Translations under genes and position numbers: made by a program
Shown: positions 34,503 through 43,081 of the stretch, in pieces
How positions within the stretch are numbered: the first letter of the stretch is position 1
Layout: the number at the start of each line of letters is the position of its first letter
The notes under the pieces: generated by a model
Database searches by the model: none
Seen by the model: only the letters and a program-made list of their open reading frames with translations
Told to the model about the DNA's origin: nothing
DNA from: Streptomyces sp. TSRI0281
GTDB lineage: Bacteria; Actinomycetota; Actinomycetes; Streptomycetales; Streptomycetaceae
Assembly: GCF_001905125.1 (NCBI RefSeq)
Contig: NZ_LWLE01000012.1
Span: 190,759-254,758 of the forward strand
Direction of reading: 5' to 3'
DNA: 64,000 bases

Positions 34503-35690
34503 TCACGTCGCCTGTCCTTGCGCCGTGTCGGCCGCGGCGGGGTTCGAAGTGCCGTCCAGGAAAGCCTTCCCCGGACGCAGTGTCCAGGGAACCGGCTGGG
34601 TGTTGGTCAGCCACTCGTTGGCGATGAGGCGCTCGACGATGTGCGTCCGCAGGGCGCGGCGCTGCTTGCCCCAGCCCATTCCTTCGCACAGCTGCCTGAT
34701 GGAGGGGCCGTGCCCATGCTCGGCGCGGAAGGCGGCGGCGAACTCGGCGGTGCGGGGACCCCGATCCGGATTGTTCTCCTTCCACGCGGTGTAGGCGGCA
34801 CGCGCGTGCGTCTTGCGCTGGGCGGGAATGGGCTTGCCGATGAAGGCCTCGGCCACCCGCCATTCAGGGATCGAACACAGCGGACAGCGCTGGACGTTGT
34901 CGATATGGCGACGCAGGGCGGTGCTCGCCCGAGCCTTCCACTCCTCCCAGCGCAGGCGTTCGGCCGGCACCAGACCGTGTTCATCGGGCTGCGGCTTGGG
35001 CTGCTGCTCGCGCTCTTCCCGCTCCTCGTCGCCGGGGCGCGGGTACTGCCCCGAGAGGTGGCGTACGACGGGGGACAACAGGTAGCTGTCGCCGTCGAGT
35101 TCGGACACGAAGCCCTTGGCCAGCAGTTCCGGAAGGGCGGCGTGGCAGTGTGCCGGAAGTCCGGCCGGAAGAGCGCCGCAGCGGTCGGACGTGCTGTGCG
35201 CGGCCAGGTACAGGGCGGCCAGGCGCGTTGCGGGCGAGGTCTTCTTCACCGGTTTGGCGGCGAGCGCGCGGGTCGTCCACCCCGACACCCGTGAGCGCAT
35301 GTTCTTGCCGAAAGGGAGCCTGCGGTCAGTGTCGTCGGCCAGATCGGGCACGACGACGCCCACGGGCGTATCGGGATCGCCGTGGAGCAGATCACCCTGT
35401 GGCTGCCACCCCAGAGCGGTCACCGCACCGAGGGCGGCTTCGGCGTCGCCCAGTCGCAGGGAACGAAGGTCCGCTCCGGTCAGATTGCCCACCCCGCCCC
35501 GGGCGGCGCGGATAGCGATGACCATGGCCAGTAACTGCGCGTCGGCTCCGGTCAGCGGCAGCGAGCCCACGTACTCCAGAAGGGTGCGGGCGGCTGCTCC
35601 CTGCCGGGCCGACAGGAGGAACGGTAACGGGTCGCTCTGCACTGTCGGTGCGGCGGGAGCATGGGATGAGACAGACGGAATGTTCGACAC
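34503..35690 (-). CDS. Hypothetical protein, unrecognised
   Basis: A 395-aa soluble protein I do not recognise. The N-terminal half is Ala/Leu-rich and helical. The middle has an acidic, Gln-rich segment (DEEREEREQQPKPQPDEHG, about residues 225-243). The C-terminal third has a CPLC pair (in NVQRCPLCSIPEW) and basic helices (RAEHGHGPSIRQLCEGMGWG; RALRTHIVERLIANEWL) that look like a nucleic-acid-binding helix-turn-helix. A DNA-binding role is only a guess. The start is GTG at 35690 with no clear ribosome-binding site. Confidence 0.7.
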   Translation of the reverse strand: MSNIPSVSSHAPAAPTVQSDPLPFLLSARQGAAARTLLEYVGSLPLTGADAQLLAMVIAIRAARGGVGNLTGADLRSLRLGDAEAALGAVTALGWQPQGDLLHGDPDTPVGVVVPDLADDTDRRLPFGKNMRSRVSGWTTRALAAKPVKKTSPATRLAALYLAAHSTSDRCGALPAGLPAHCHAALPELLAKGFVSELDGDSYLLSPVVRHLSGQYPRPGDEEREEREQQPKPQPDEHGLVPAERLRWEEWKARASTALRRHIDNVQRCPLCSIPEWRVAEAFIGKPIPAQRKTHARAAYTAWKENNPDRGPRTAEFAAAFRAEHGHGPSIRQLCEGMGWGKQRRALRTHIVERLIANEWLTNTQPVPWTLRPGKAFLDGTSNPAAADTAQGQAT

Positions 35691-35862
35691 ACCAACTACA
35701 ACGTGCGTGGAGCGCCGGGGTCACCACGCTCGGGGCCACATCTCAAGCCAAATATCCGTCCGTTCATGTGGCCGCCCGGCAACCGGCCGTCGACGTGCGC
35801 CGGTTCCGTGCCCGTACCGCGCGGGCAGGGCCGCGACCGGCGGCGGGTGAGAACGCGCCGCG

Positions 35863-36480
35863 CTACTTTCGTCGGCCCCTGTAATAGGTGGCGTAGAGGC
35901 CGTCCTCGATATCGCGGAAGAAGGCGGGCCAGAGACTGTCCGCGGAGAGTGCGACGGGGTCGGCGTCGTCGAACTCCGCGCGAATCCCGCCCGTGAAGCG
36001 TTCCATCGAGCGGTGCGGAGCGCCGGCAGACCCGGGGACGTACGTCCTCTCGGCACTCAACTCCTGCCGGTACAACAGCTCCAGCATCCGCCGGAGCGAC
36101 GACAGGTCCGAGTGGACCGGGCGGAAGTCCCCGGAGAAGAGCGCGATCTCGTCCGGGATGGCGTGCACCGTTCCGTCGCCGAGGTGCAGGAAGAGATACC
36201 AGCCCTGTACGGCTCCGAAGAGGAGGAGATCCCCGAACTCGCACTCGACGATCTCCACGTCATCGCCGAGGTGCACCACGGAGGACAGCTCGAAGGCGCA
36301 CTCCTCGGCCACGATCGGCGGGGCCATCCGGAACGGACTCTGCGGGAAGCCGATGTCGCAGAGCGCAGCCAGGTCCTCAGGCCGCCGTACGACATCCCCG
36401 AGGATCTCGCGCGAGGCCCGGACACGCCGCGGTCCCGCCTCGTCCGGGCGCGGGCATTCCTCATCGACGTCGAAGATCAT
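35863..36480 (-). CDS. SUKH-4-like immunity protein
   Basis: A 205-aa protein resembling the SUKH (Smi1/Knr4-like) superfamily: RPEDLAALCDIGFPQSPFRM, then VEIVECEFGDLLLFGAVQG and YLFLHLGDGTVHAI. SUKH-4 proteins are common in Streptomyces and are thought to neutralise polymorphic toxins or act as general binding modules. No toxin gene is adjacent, so it is an orphan here. Start at 36480 (MIFDVDEE), with GGAGGG about 9 nt upstream. Confidence 0.68.
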   Translation of the reverse strand: MIFDVDEECPRPDEAGPRRVRASREILGDVVRRPEDLAALCDIGFPQSPFRMAPPIVAEECAFELSSVVHLGDDVEIVECEFGDLLLFGAVQGWYLFLHLGDGTVHAIPDEIALFSGDFRPVHSDLSSLRRMLELLYRQELSAERTYVPGSAGAPHRSMERFTGGIRAEFDDADPVALSADSLWPAFFRDIEDGLYATYYRGRRK

Positions 36481-37320
36481 GCGGTGCGTCCCTCCGGGTA
36501 GTTGCTCTTCCGCCGCCCCGGACCGGGACACCCGACATCATCTCTCAGGCATCGCGACGCCGTGGGCGCCGGTGCGGAAATGCCGGTCCGTCGCCGCACC
36601 GGCACCGGTACGGGAGGGTGCCGGTCCGTTCCGGCGCCCTCCGCACCCGTAAGCCGTCGCCCGTGCACCGCCCGCCAACAGCAGCGCGCCGGGCCGCTTT
36701 TTCCGCGCGGAGTGGCTACGGGACACCCCTTACGGATGCCGGGAGATGTCGGGAGCTCCGGTGCTCCGTGGATGCTCCGAAGGGTTTCGGCCTAGACGGC
36801 GCGACTCGGGAACGGGTCGGCGGTCCGGACCCGGTGGCCGGCCGCCGTCGACAGACGGAGAGGTGGCACGGATGCCGGGAGCGATGCCCGGACCACAGCC
36901 TCGGCGACCCGCGTACCTTCCTCGGACCTGTTCACCGAACGGCCGCTCCGGGGCGACGGCCGGGTCGGCCGGGTCGACCACCATGATGTGATATCTGGCA
37001 AACCAGGCCAACATTACGGGCAGTCCATGGGAATTTTTGTCTGATGATGTGCCACCGCACGGCGCGGTCTCCTACTAGATTGTCAAGCTGCACCACGGGA
37101 CCGATCATGGTCTGTCTTTGTTCACCGGCCGGAAATCTGGCAGTCAGTCACCATGGCCAGAATTTCAGGTGAACAGCGCGTCCGGACAGGCTGTCGGTCC
37201 TACCGCCGAGACCGGCCGGGTTGACAGTGCTGGGCGGTCGAGGTATTCGCAGTATTTCCTGACCTGATCCGGTTGTCCGGGGACACCCACACGGCCGGCC
37301 GAGATTATGAGGCACGTTCT
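36481..37320. other. 840-bp stretch without a convincing gene
   Basis: Divergent upstream region of the SUKH gene (-) and the peptide-binding lipoprotein gene (+). Open frames here are short and Arg/Pro-rich on both strands. CCGGTGCGG (36569-36577) and CCGCACCGG (36594-36602) form a perfect hairpin. The last 300 bp are noticeably richer in A/T, as expected of a promoter region. I see no RNA gene. Confidence 0.5.
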
Positions 37321-38910
37321 GTGAAGGTTCGTACGAAGCGGTCGAGCCCCCTGATCGCCGGGGGACTGGCAGTGGTGTTGCTGACGGGTTGCGGCTCCAC
37401 GGATCAGATATGGACATTCAAGTCCAAAGAGAAGATGGTCGTCGGGATGTCCGACGACATCCTCGCGACCGATCCGGCGGCGGGGTACGACCCGGGGTCA
37501 TGGCTGCTGTTCAACAACGTCTTCCAGTCCCTGCTGAGCTTCCCGCCAGGGGCTTCCGCCCCGGTGCCGGAGGCCGCCGAGGAGTGCAAGTTCTCGAACG
37601 GCAGCAAGACCTATACGTGCACCCTGCGTGAGGGGTTGAAGTTCAGCAACGACAACAGCCTCACATCGGCGGACGTCAAGTATTCCTTCGACCGGGCCAT
37701 CAAAATCAACGACCCGGCGGGCCCGGCGCCGCTGCTCTCGACCATCTCATCGATCAGTACACCGGATGACAAGACCGTCGTCTTCCGCCTCAAAGTCCCC
37801 GATGCGACATTTCCCAGCAAGATAGCCTCGGGTGCCGGTTCTATCGTAGACCGCCGGATTTATCCCAAGGACAGTCTGCTCAAGGATGGCAAAACGGTTG
37901 GCTCCGGACCCTACAAGCTGGACTCCATCGACAAGGAGAAGGCCGTCTTCTCCGTCTACTCCGGCTACCACGGAACTGCCGAGGTGAAGAACTCCGGTGT
38001 GACGCTCCAATTCTTCCGCGGCAACCAGCAGGACCTTAAATCGTCACTGGAGAAGGGCGACGTCGACATCGCCTACCGTGGTCTCACCGCCAAGGCGATA
38101 GCGGCGCTGGACACTTCGCCCACCGCGGAGACGGACGGCATCGACGTGGTCCAGGGGAGCAGCGCCGAAGTCCAGCACATGGTCTTCAACGTCGCGGACC
38201 CCGTGGTCGGCAAGCTCGCCGTGCGCAAGGCCATGGCCTATCTCATCGACCGTTACTCGCTCGTCAGCGAGGTCTACCAGTCCACGGCGACGCCGCTCTA
38301 CTCGATCATCCCGGTCGGGATCACCGGCCATGGCACCTCCTTCTTCGACACCTACGGCGACAGCCCGCAGCCGAAGAAGGCGAAGGAGGTGCTGCGGGAC
38401 TCCGGCATCACCGACAAGGTGAAACTCACGCTCTGGTCCACCCCGAGCCGCTACGGACCCGCCACCGACGACGAACTGCAGACCATCGCCGATCAGTTGA
38501 ACGAGAGCGGACTCTTCGACGCCCGGATGAGGTCCGTCCCGTACGACGAGTACGAGCAGGGCATCGCCGACGGCAAGTACGGCGTCTATGTGAAGGGTTG
38601 GGTGCCGGACTACCCCGACCCCGACAACTTCACCCAGCCGTTCTTCGGCCAGGGCAACGTCCTGTCGAACAACTACGAGAACGGCGAGATCATCAAGCAG
38701 ATCATCCCGCAGACCTCGTCCATGACCGACCGCGCCAACACCCGGCAGGAGTTCATGAAACTGCAGGACATCGTGGCTCAGGAGCTGCCGCTCCTGCCGC
38801 TGTGGCAGGGCAAGCAGTACGCGGTCGCCCACGAGAACGTCCGGGGACTGCAGAACTGCCTGGACACCTCGACAGTCTTCCGGTTCTGGGAACTGAGCAC
38901 CGCGGAGTAG
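37321..38910 (+). CDS. Orphan oligopeptide-type substrate-binding lipoprotein
   Basis: A 529-aa SBP_bac_5 lipoprotein. The signal peptide ends in LLTGC; the mature part contains the family pattern YTCTLREGLKFSNDNSLTSADVKYSFDRA, NVADPVVGKLAVRKAMAYLID and WVPDYPDPDNFTQPFF. Members bind peptides, nickel or signalling molecules for Opp/Dpp importers. No permease or ATPase gene is adjacent, so it may serve a distant transporter or act as a receptor. GTG start with GAGG 8 nt upstream. A strong hairpin follows. Confidence 0.9.
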   Translation: MKVRTKRSSPLIAGGLAVVLLTGCGSTDQIWTFKSKEKMVVGMSDDILATDPAAGYDPGSWLLFNNVFQSLLSFPPGASAPVPEAAEECKFSNGSKTYTCTLREGLKFSNDNSLTSADVKYSFDRAIKINDPAGPAPLLSTISSISTPDDKTVVFRLKVPDATFPSKIASGAGSIVDRRIYPKDSLLKDGKTVGSGPYKLDSIDKEKAVFSVYSGYHGTAEVKNSGVTLQFFRGNQQDLKSSLEKGDVDIAYRGLTAKAIAALDTSPTAETDGIDVVQGSSAEVQHMVFNVADPVVGKLAVRKAMAYLIDRYSLVSEVYQSTATPLYSIIPVGITGHGTSFFDTYGDSPQPKKAKEVLRDSGITDKVKLTLWSTPSRYGPATDDELQTIADQLNESGLFDARMRSVPYDEYEQGIADGKYGVYVKGWVPDYPDPDNFTQPFFGQGNVLSNNYENGEIIKQIIPQTSSMTDRANTRQEFMKLQDIVAQELPLLPLWQGKQYAVAHENVRGLQNCLDTSTVFRFWELSTAE

Positions 38911-38948
38911 CCCAGGCGTCCGGTACGGGGTCGTCGGCGGCGTTCCAT

Positions 38949-38983
38949 CCCCCGGCACGTGCGGTTCCCGCAGGTGCCGGGGG
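38949..38983 (+). terminator. Strong hairpin after the substrate-binding protein gene
   Basis: CCCCCGGCAC (38949-38958) pairs with GTGCCGGGGG (38974-38983), and the 15-nt loop itself pairs TGCGG with CCGCA, giving an almost continuous 15-bp stem about 40 nt after the stop. Confidence 0.8.
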
Positions 38984-39141
38984 ATGTCGCTGTGCCCCTT
39001 CGACGGAGTCGGCCGGTGCCACTGCCGACCGTCAACGCGTCCGTGTGCCGGGTCGATACGCAACTGGGGGGTTGCTTCGGCCCGCCTGATACGTGGTCGG
39101 GACCGGCCGGAAGGCCACCGGGCCAAGGATCGGCCCGAACG

Positions 39142-39765
39142 TCACGTCGCTTCCATCGTGCGGGTGATGAGGTCCTGGGCATCCTGGCCGTATACCGCCG
39201 ATGGCTGGAGCAGGCCGAAAGCCTTGCGGAAGACCGCGAGCCTCTTCGGATCCGTGATCGTCTCGGCGCCCCGAAAACCTTCCACCTCGGCGCGACGATC
39301 GTCAAAGAGGGAGAAGCCGTCGCCGGGGTAGATCTTGAGTGCGGCACGTGCGGGGATGATCCCCAGGGTGAGTCCGGGGAGGGCGGTGGCGGCATGCAGC
39401 CTTCGCAACTGCCCCCGCATGATGTCTGCTCCACCGATGTTCGTGAGCAGCGCTTGTTCCCCCAGCAGGACGTGGTAAGTGCGCCCCTCCTGTCCGATGT
39501 ACTGGGCTCGTGCCGTCCGCGCGGCAACACCGGCTTCGATGTCGGCAGGGATGTCGTGGAAGTCGACGACGAGCCGCAGCATGGCGGCGGCGTACTCCGG
39601 GGTCTGCAGGTTGCCCCAGACGACGTCGGGGCAGTAGCCGACTGTGTCACGGGTGTTCCTGACCAGATCCAGGAAGCTCTGTTGCACGGGGCCCGTGCCT
39701 GACGTGAGTAACGTGCCCCAGGAGCGGTCCGGGGGAGGCGATGATGGCTGCATGCCGACGATCAT
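39142..39765 (-). CDS. Stand-alone DUF5753 protein without HTH domain
   Basis: About 207 aa matching the C-terminal DUF5753 half of the very common Streptomyces XRE regulators (FLDLVRNTRDTVGYCPDVVWGNLQTPEYAAAML; EQALLTNIGGADIMRGQLRRL; FSLFDDRRAEVEGF). Normal members begin with an 80-residue helix-turn-helix; here only about 70 bp separate the gene from the MFS stop, so none can fit. Several starts are possible (GTG 39786, ATG 39765, ATG 39753), none with a good ribosome-binding site. It may be a truncated relic or a DNA-binding-free partner of other regulators. No DUF397 gene is next to it. Confidence 0.6.
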   Translation of the reverse strand: MIVGMQPSSPPPDRSWGTLLTSGTGPVQQSFLDLVRNTRDTVGYCPDVVWGNLQTPEYAAAMLRLVVDFHDIPADIEAGVAARTARAQYIGQEGRTYHVLLGEQALLTNIGGADIMRGQLRRLHAATALPGLTLGIIPARAALKIYPGDGFSLFDDRRAEVEGFRGAETITDPKRLAVFRKAFGLLQPSAVYGQDAQDLITRTMEAT

Positions 39766-39856
39766 CGCAGTGTGAGACGGTTCCACGGGTGGGCTTCTGT
39801 GTGATTCAGGCTGTGGGAACCCGCGAACACGTCGTCGGCGCTGCGGCCCGATCTGT

Positions 39857-41056
39857 TCAGCGCGCAGGGGGAAAGCCGTTGCGGTGTGCGAGTGCGGCCG
39901 TCACGGCGGCTGTGGCGAGCAGGGCGGCCGCCGTCCAGGGCAGTGCCCCGGTTCCGGCGCCCGTGAGGACCACGCCGCCGAGCAGTGATCCGCCGGCCAT
40001 GCCGATGTTCCAGCCGGTGACCCACAGGGAGTTGGCGGTGTCGGGGTCCTGCGGCGCCGCTCTGAGCCCCGCGGTCTGCATCAGCGTCGGTATGCCGCCG
40101 TGGGTCGCGCCCCAGAGGAGCGCGCCGAGCAGTACGGCCACCGTGCTGCGCGGGAACAGGCCGAAGGACGCCAGGCACAGAGTGGCCAGGGTCAGCAGGC
40201 CGAGCGTCGCGGTACGCAGCCGGCGGTCGGCCGTGACTCCGGCGAACCAGACACCGCCCATGGAGCCCAGGCCGAAGACGAAGAGCACGGTGCCGGTGCC
40301 CACGCCCAGTTCCGCCCGCTCCACGAAGGGCGCGATGTAGGTGTAGAGCACGTAGAAGCCGAGGACCGTCGCGATCGAGGCGGTGTTGATGGCGGCGATA
40401 CCGGGCGTCCTGATCGTGGACAGCAGCCCGCCGCCGCGCCGCGCCCGCTCTCCCGGCAACCGGGGGAGGTACCGGAACGCCGCGGCGCCGAGGGCGAGGG
40501 CCAGAGCGGTGAGCAGTGCGAACGTCCAGCGCCAGCCGATGAGCCCGCCGAGCGCGGTGCCCGCCGGAATGCCGAGCGAGAGCCCGACGGTCATGCCCGC
40601 CAGCGCGGTGGCGATCGCTTTTCCGCTGCGCTCGGGGGCCAGTCGCGCGGCGTAGGCGGGGACCATGGCCCACAGCAGCCCGGCGAACACTCCCGAGACG
40701 ATCCGGGCGACAAGCGTGAGGGAGAAGTCGGCGGATACCGCTGTCACGGCGTTGGTGGCGGCGAAGCCCAGGAGCAGCGCCAGCAGCAGGGTGCGGCGCG
40801 GCACGATCAGTGTCCAGGCCGTGACCGGGATCGCGGTGAGGGCCGCGGCCAGGGCGTAGACGGTGACCAGCAGGCCGGCGCGGGCTTCGGTCACGTGCAG
40901 GTCCGTGCTCATCACGGGCAGCACACCGGCCGGCAGGGCTTCGGTGAGGATGGTGACGAACGCGGCGCCGGCCAGCACCAGCAGCCCGCCCAGTGGCCAG
41001 TGCGGGGTGGAGAGCGGCGTGTCCGCGGCAGGGGAGGAGTCGGTCGTCGAGGTCAT
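39857..41056 (-). CDS. MFS efflux transporter (DHA1-like)
   Basis: A 399-aa major facilitator with 12 predicted membrane segments, opening with a short polar tail and WPLGGLLVLAGAAFVTILTEALPAGVLP. The AraJ/arabinose-efflux-like pattern suggests a drug:proton antiporter. A 22-bp inverted repeat matching the one before the MerR/esterase promoter lies 14 nt upstream of the ATG, so it should be part of the MerR regulon. There is no ribosome-binding site and the leader is very short. The substrate is probably the MerR ligand or a toxic compound related to it. Confidence 0.9.
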   Translation of the reverse strand: MTSTTDSSPAADTPLSTPHWPLGGLLVLAGAAFVTILTEALPAGVLPVMSTDLHVTEARAGLLVTVYALAAALTAIPVTAWTLIVPRRTLLLALLLGFAATNAVTAVSADFSLTLVARIVSGVFAGLLWAMVPAYAARLAPERSGKAIATALAGMTVGLSLGIPAGTALGGLIGWRWTFALLTALALALGAAAFRYLPRLPGERARRGGGLLSTIRTPGIAAINTASIATVLGFYVLYTYIAPFVERAELGVGTGTVLFVFGLGSMGGVWFAGVTADRRLRTATLGLLTLATLCLASFGLFPRSTVAVLLGALLWGATHGGIPTLMQTAGLRAAPQDPDTANSLWVTGWNIGMAGGSLLGGVVLTGAGTGALPWTAAALLATAAVTAALAHRNGFPPAR

Positions 41057-41070
41057 GACCGGACACTAAA

Positions 41071-41092
41071 ACCCTCACGCTTACGTGAGGGT
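41071..41092 (-). promoter_or_regulatory. MerR-type operator before the MFS gene
   Basis: ACCCTCACG-CTTA-CGTGAGGGT, a perfect inverted repeat of two 9-nt arms. Read leftward, TTGACC lies at its upstream edge and TTAGTG after it, about 20 bp apart, the stretched spacing typical of MerR-controlled promoters. Confidence 0.75.
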
Positions 41093-41499
41093 CAAACGGC
41101 CGCCGGCGCCACGGCCGCCTCGCGGTCACGGGCCGCCTCGGCCGCGGTCCGCGCGGCCCGCAGGTAGGCGTCGATGGCACCCCGGTTGCGGGTGAGGCAC
41201 CGGATGCGGCGGTCGAGCTGTTCCCGCTCGGCCGCGACCTGGTCGAGCATCTGCGCACAGGGGGCCTGGGGGAGCAGATCCGCCGGACCGTCCAGGAAGG
41301 GCAGAATGTCGCGGATGATCCGGGTGGGCAGTCCGCATTCGATCAGCCCGCGGATCTGCCGGACCACCTCGTCCGCGCCGTCGCAGTAGTCGCGGTAGCC
41401 GTTGCCGCCCCGGGAGGGCCGGATCAGCCCCTCCTCCTCGTAGTAGCGCAACGCCCGCACGCTGACCCCGGTCAGCCGGGACAGCTCTCCGATCTTCAT
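41092..41499 (-). CDS. MerR-family transcriptional regulator
   Basis: A 135-aa regulator. N-terminal MerR helix-turn-helix KIGELSRLTGVSVRALRYYEEEGLI and wing RDYCDGADEVVRQIR, then a dimerisation helix (LDQVAAEREQLDRRIRCLTRN) and a short C-terminal tail with few Cys, so a small organic effector is likelier than a metal. Start at 41499 with GGAG 8 nt upstream; a GTG three codons earlier is possible. It is divergent from the esterase and upstream of the MFS gene, and both promoters carry the same inverted repeat. Confidence 0.9.
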   Translation of the reverse strand: MKIGELSRLTGVSVRALRYYEEEGLIRPSRGGNGYRDYCDGADEVVRQIRGLIECGLPTRIIRDILPFLDGPADLLPQAPCAQMLDQVAAEREQLDRRIRCLTRNRGAIDAYLRAARTAAEAARDREAAVAPAAV

Positions 41500-41527
41500 G
41501 TGACCCACTCCACAGCGACTGCGTTTG

Positions 41528-41549
41528 ACCCTTACGTCAACGTGAGGGT
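41528..41549. promoter_or_regulatory. MerR-type operator between MerR and esterase
   Basis: ACCCTTACG-TCAA-CGTGAGGGT: 22 bp, differing from the site at 41071 at one arm base and in the 4-nt centre. TTGACC overlaps its left edge and TACGTT follows, about 20 bp apart on +, again the elongated MerR spacing. Confidence 0.75.
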
Positions 41550-41591
41550 TCTACGTTACGGGGACACCAGCCCCGAAGGAAAGGCGCTCCC

Positions 41592-42602
41592 GTGTCCGAC
41601 TCCAGCATCACCCACCGTATCGACCCGCAGGTCCGCCTCGGCCTGGACGCTCTCCATGAGCTGACCGGACCCGGCGGCCTGGTCGACTTCGACATCCCCC
41701 GCCAGCGCGAGCTGTACGAGGAGATGAACCGGGCGGCCCTCGCGGCGCTGCCGCCCAACGACCGCGTGGAGTACGAGGACCTCACCGTGCCCGGCCCGGC
41801 CGGCGGACCGGACGTCGCCGTACGGGTCTACCGGCCCGCCGGCACCAAGGGCACCGGCCTGCTCCCCGGCATCCTGTACATCCATGGCGGCGGCATGATC
41901 ACCGGCAGCGTCCGGACCGACCACCGGCAGGTCCTTCCCCTCGTCGAGGCGCTCGACTCGGTCGTCGTCTCCGTCGAATACCGGCTGGCTCCCGAGCATC
42001 CCGACCCGGCTCCGGTCGAGGACTGCTACGCGGCACTGCTCTGGATGTCCGGCGAGGCCGCCGCCCTCGGTATCGATCCCGGCAGGCTGGCCCTCTTCGG
42101 AGGCAGCGCCGGCGGGGGCCTGGCCGCCGGGGTGTCCCTGCTGGCCCGGGACCGCGGCACCCCGCCGCTCGCGTTCCAGATGCTTCCGTACCCGATGCTC
42201 GACGACCGCAACACCACCCCGTCCAGCCATGAGATCACCGACATCGGGATATGGGACCGCGCGGCCAACCTCCAGGGCTGGCAGGCACTCCTGGGCGACC
42301 GGGCCGGCACCGACCGGGTCAGCCCCTACGCGGCCCCCGCCCGCACCGACGACCTGAGCGGGTTGCCGCCGACCTACCTGGACGTCGGTGAACTCGACCT
42401 CTTCCGCGACGAGAACATCGCCTACGCCCACCGGCTCATGCAGGCAGGCGTTCCGGTCGAGCTGCACGTCTACCCCGGCGGCATCCACGCCGGTGAGCTG
42501 CTCGCCCCCGATGCCGAACTCAGCACCCGTATCACCGACTACCGCATGAGCGCCCTCCGCCGGGCCCTCAACACCCCGCCCACGCCCAGCACTCGCCGGT
42601 AG
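41592..42602 (+). CDS. Alpha/beta-hydrolase esterase of the HSL family
   Basis: A 336-aa carboxylesterase. Oxyanion motif HGGG (YIHGGGMITG), nucleophile elbow GGSAGG, acid in DLFRDENIAYAH and catalytic His in PGGIHAG, the order seen in bacterial hormone-sensitive-lipase relatives. These hydrolyse short acyl esters; here it may detoxify the compound sensed by MerR and exported by the MFS pump. GTG start with GGAAAGG upstream. Followed by a hairpin. Confidence 0.9.
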   Translation: MSDSSITHRIDPQVRLGLDALHELTGPGGLVDFDIPRQRELYEEMNRAALAALPPNDRVEYEDLTVPGPAGGPDVAVRVYRPAGTKGTGLLPGILYIHGGGMITGSVRTDHRQVLPLVEALDSVVVSVEYRLAPEHPDPAPVEDCYAALLWMSGEAAALGIDPGRLALFGGSAGGGLAAGVSLLARDRGTPPLAFQMLPYPMLDDRNTTPSSHEITDIGIWDRAANLQGWQALLGDRAGTDRVSPYAAPARTDDLSGLPPTYLDVGELDLFRDENIAYAHRLMQAGVPVELHVYPGGIHAGELLAPDAELSTRITDYRMSALRRALNTPPTPSTRR

Positions 42603-42618
42603 CCGCCCGTCCCGCCGC

Positions 42619-42658
42619 CGGGCCCCGAACCGGCCGGAGGCGCCCCCGCCGGGGCCCG
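42619..42658 (+). terminator. Hairpin after the esterase gene
   Basis: CGGGCCCCG (42619-42627) pairs perfectly with CGGGGCCCG (42650-42658), loop 22 nt, starting 17 nt after the stop. Confidence 0.6.
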
Positions 42659-42696
42659 TCGCGCGGTGGGACCCGGCGAGGGCCGTCGCCGTTCGG

Positions 42697-42945
42697 TCAG
42701 GCGATGGGGGTGGTCCTCGTGCAGTTCGTCCACGGCTTCCAGGGGCGGTTGCCGCCCCAGTCCCGGAGACCCGGGATGCCCGCGGAGACGCTCGCGGTGA
42801 TGCCGACGCTGTCCGTCTTCATCCGCTCGACGGTGACGGTGCCGTCGGACCACTGCTGCACCTTGAGCTCCTCGCTGTGATTCAGCTTCCAGAGCGCTCT
42901 GCCCCCGGTCGCCCCCGACCCGGGTCCTGCCGGTCCTCCGCCCAC
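42697..42945 (-). CDS. Small hypothetical ORF or fragment
   Basis: An 82-codon minus-strand frame. The last 60 residues (LKVQQWSDGTVTVERMKTDS, then GITASVSAGIPGLRDWGGN) have normal composition and look like real coding sequence; the N-terminal Gly-rich part does not. It could be the remnant of a secreted protein or a small gene. No ribosome-binding site is clear. The rest of the 479-bp gap (42603-43081) shows only the esterase hairpin. Confidence 0.35.
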   Translation of the reverse strand: MGGGPAGPGSGATGGRALWKLNHSEELKVQQWSDGTVTVERMKTDSVGITASVSAGIPGLRDWGGNRPWKPWTNCTRTTPIA

Positions 42946-43081
42946 GTCTGCCGCTCATGCCCCACCCACGCCTTCCGCCGCCGTCCCCCCGGTCCTCCCC
43001 AGGACCGTAAAGGGGCGCGCGGGCCCACCAGAAGGGCCCCTGGGCCCAACCGGAGGCTCAGCTCCCGCGTGTGCCGGGCGC

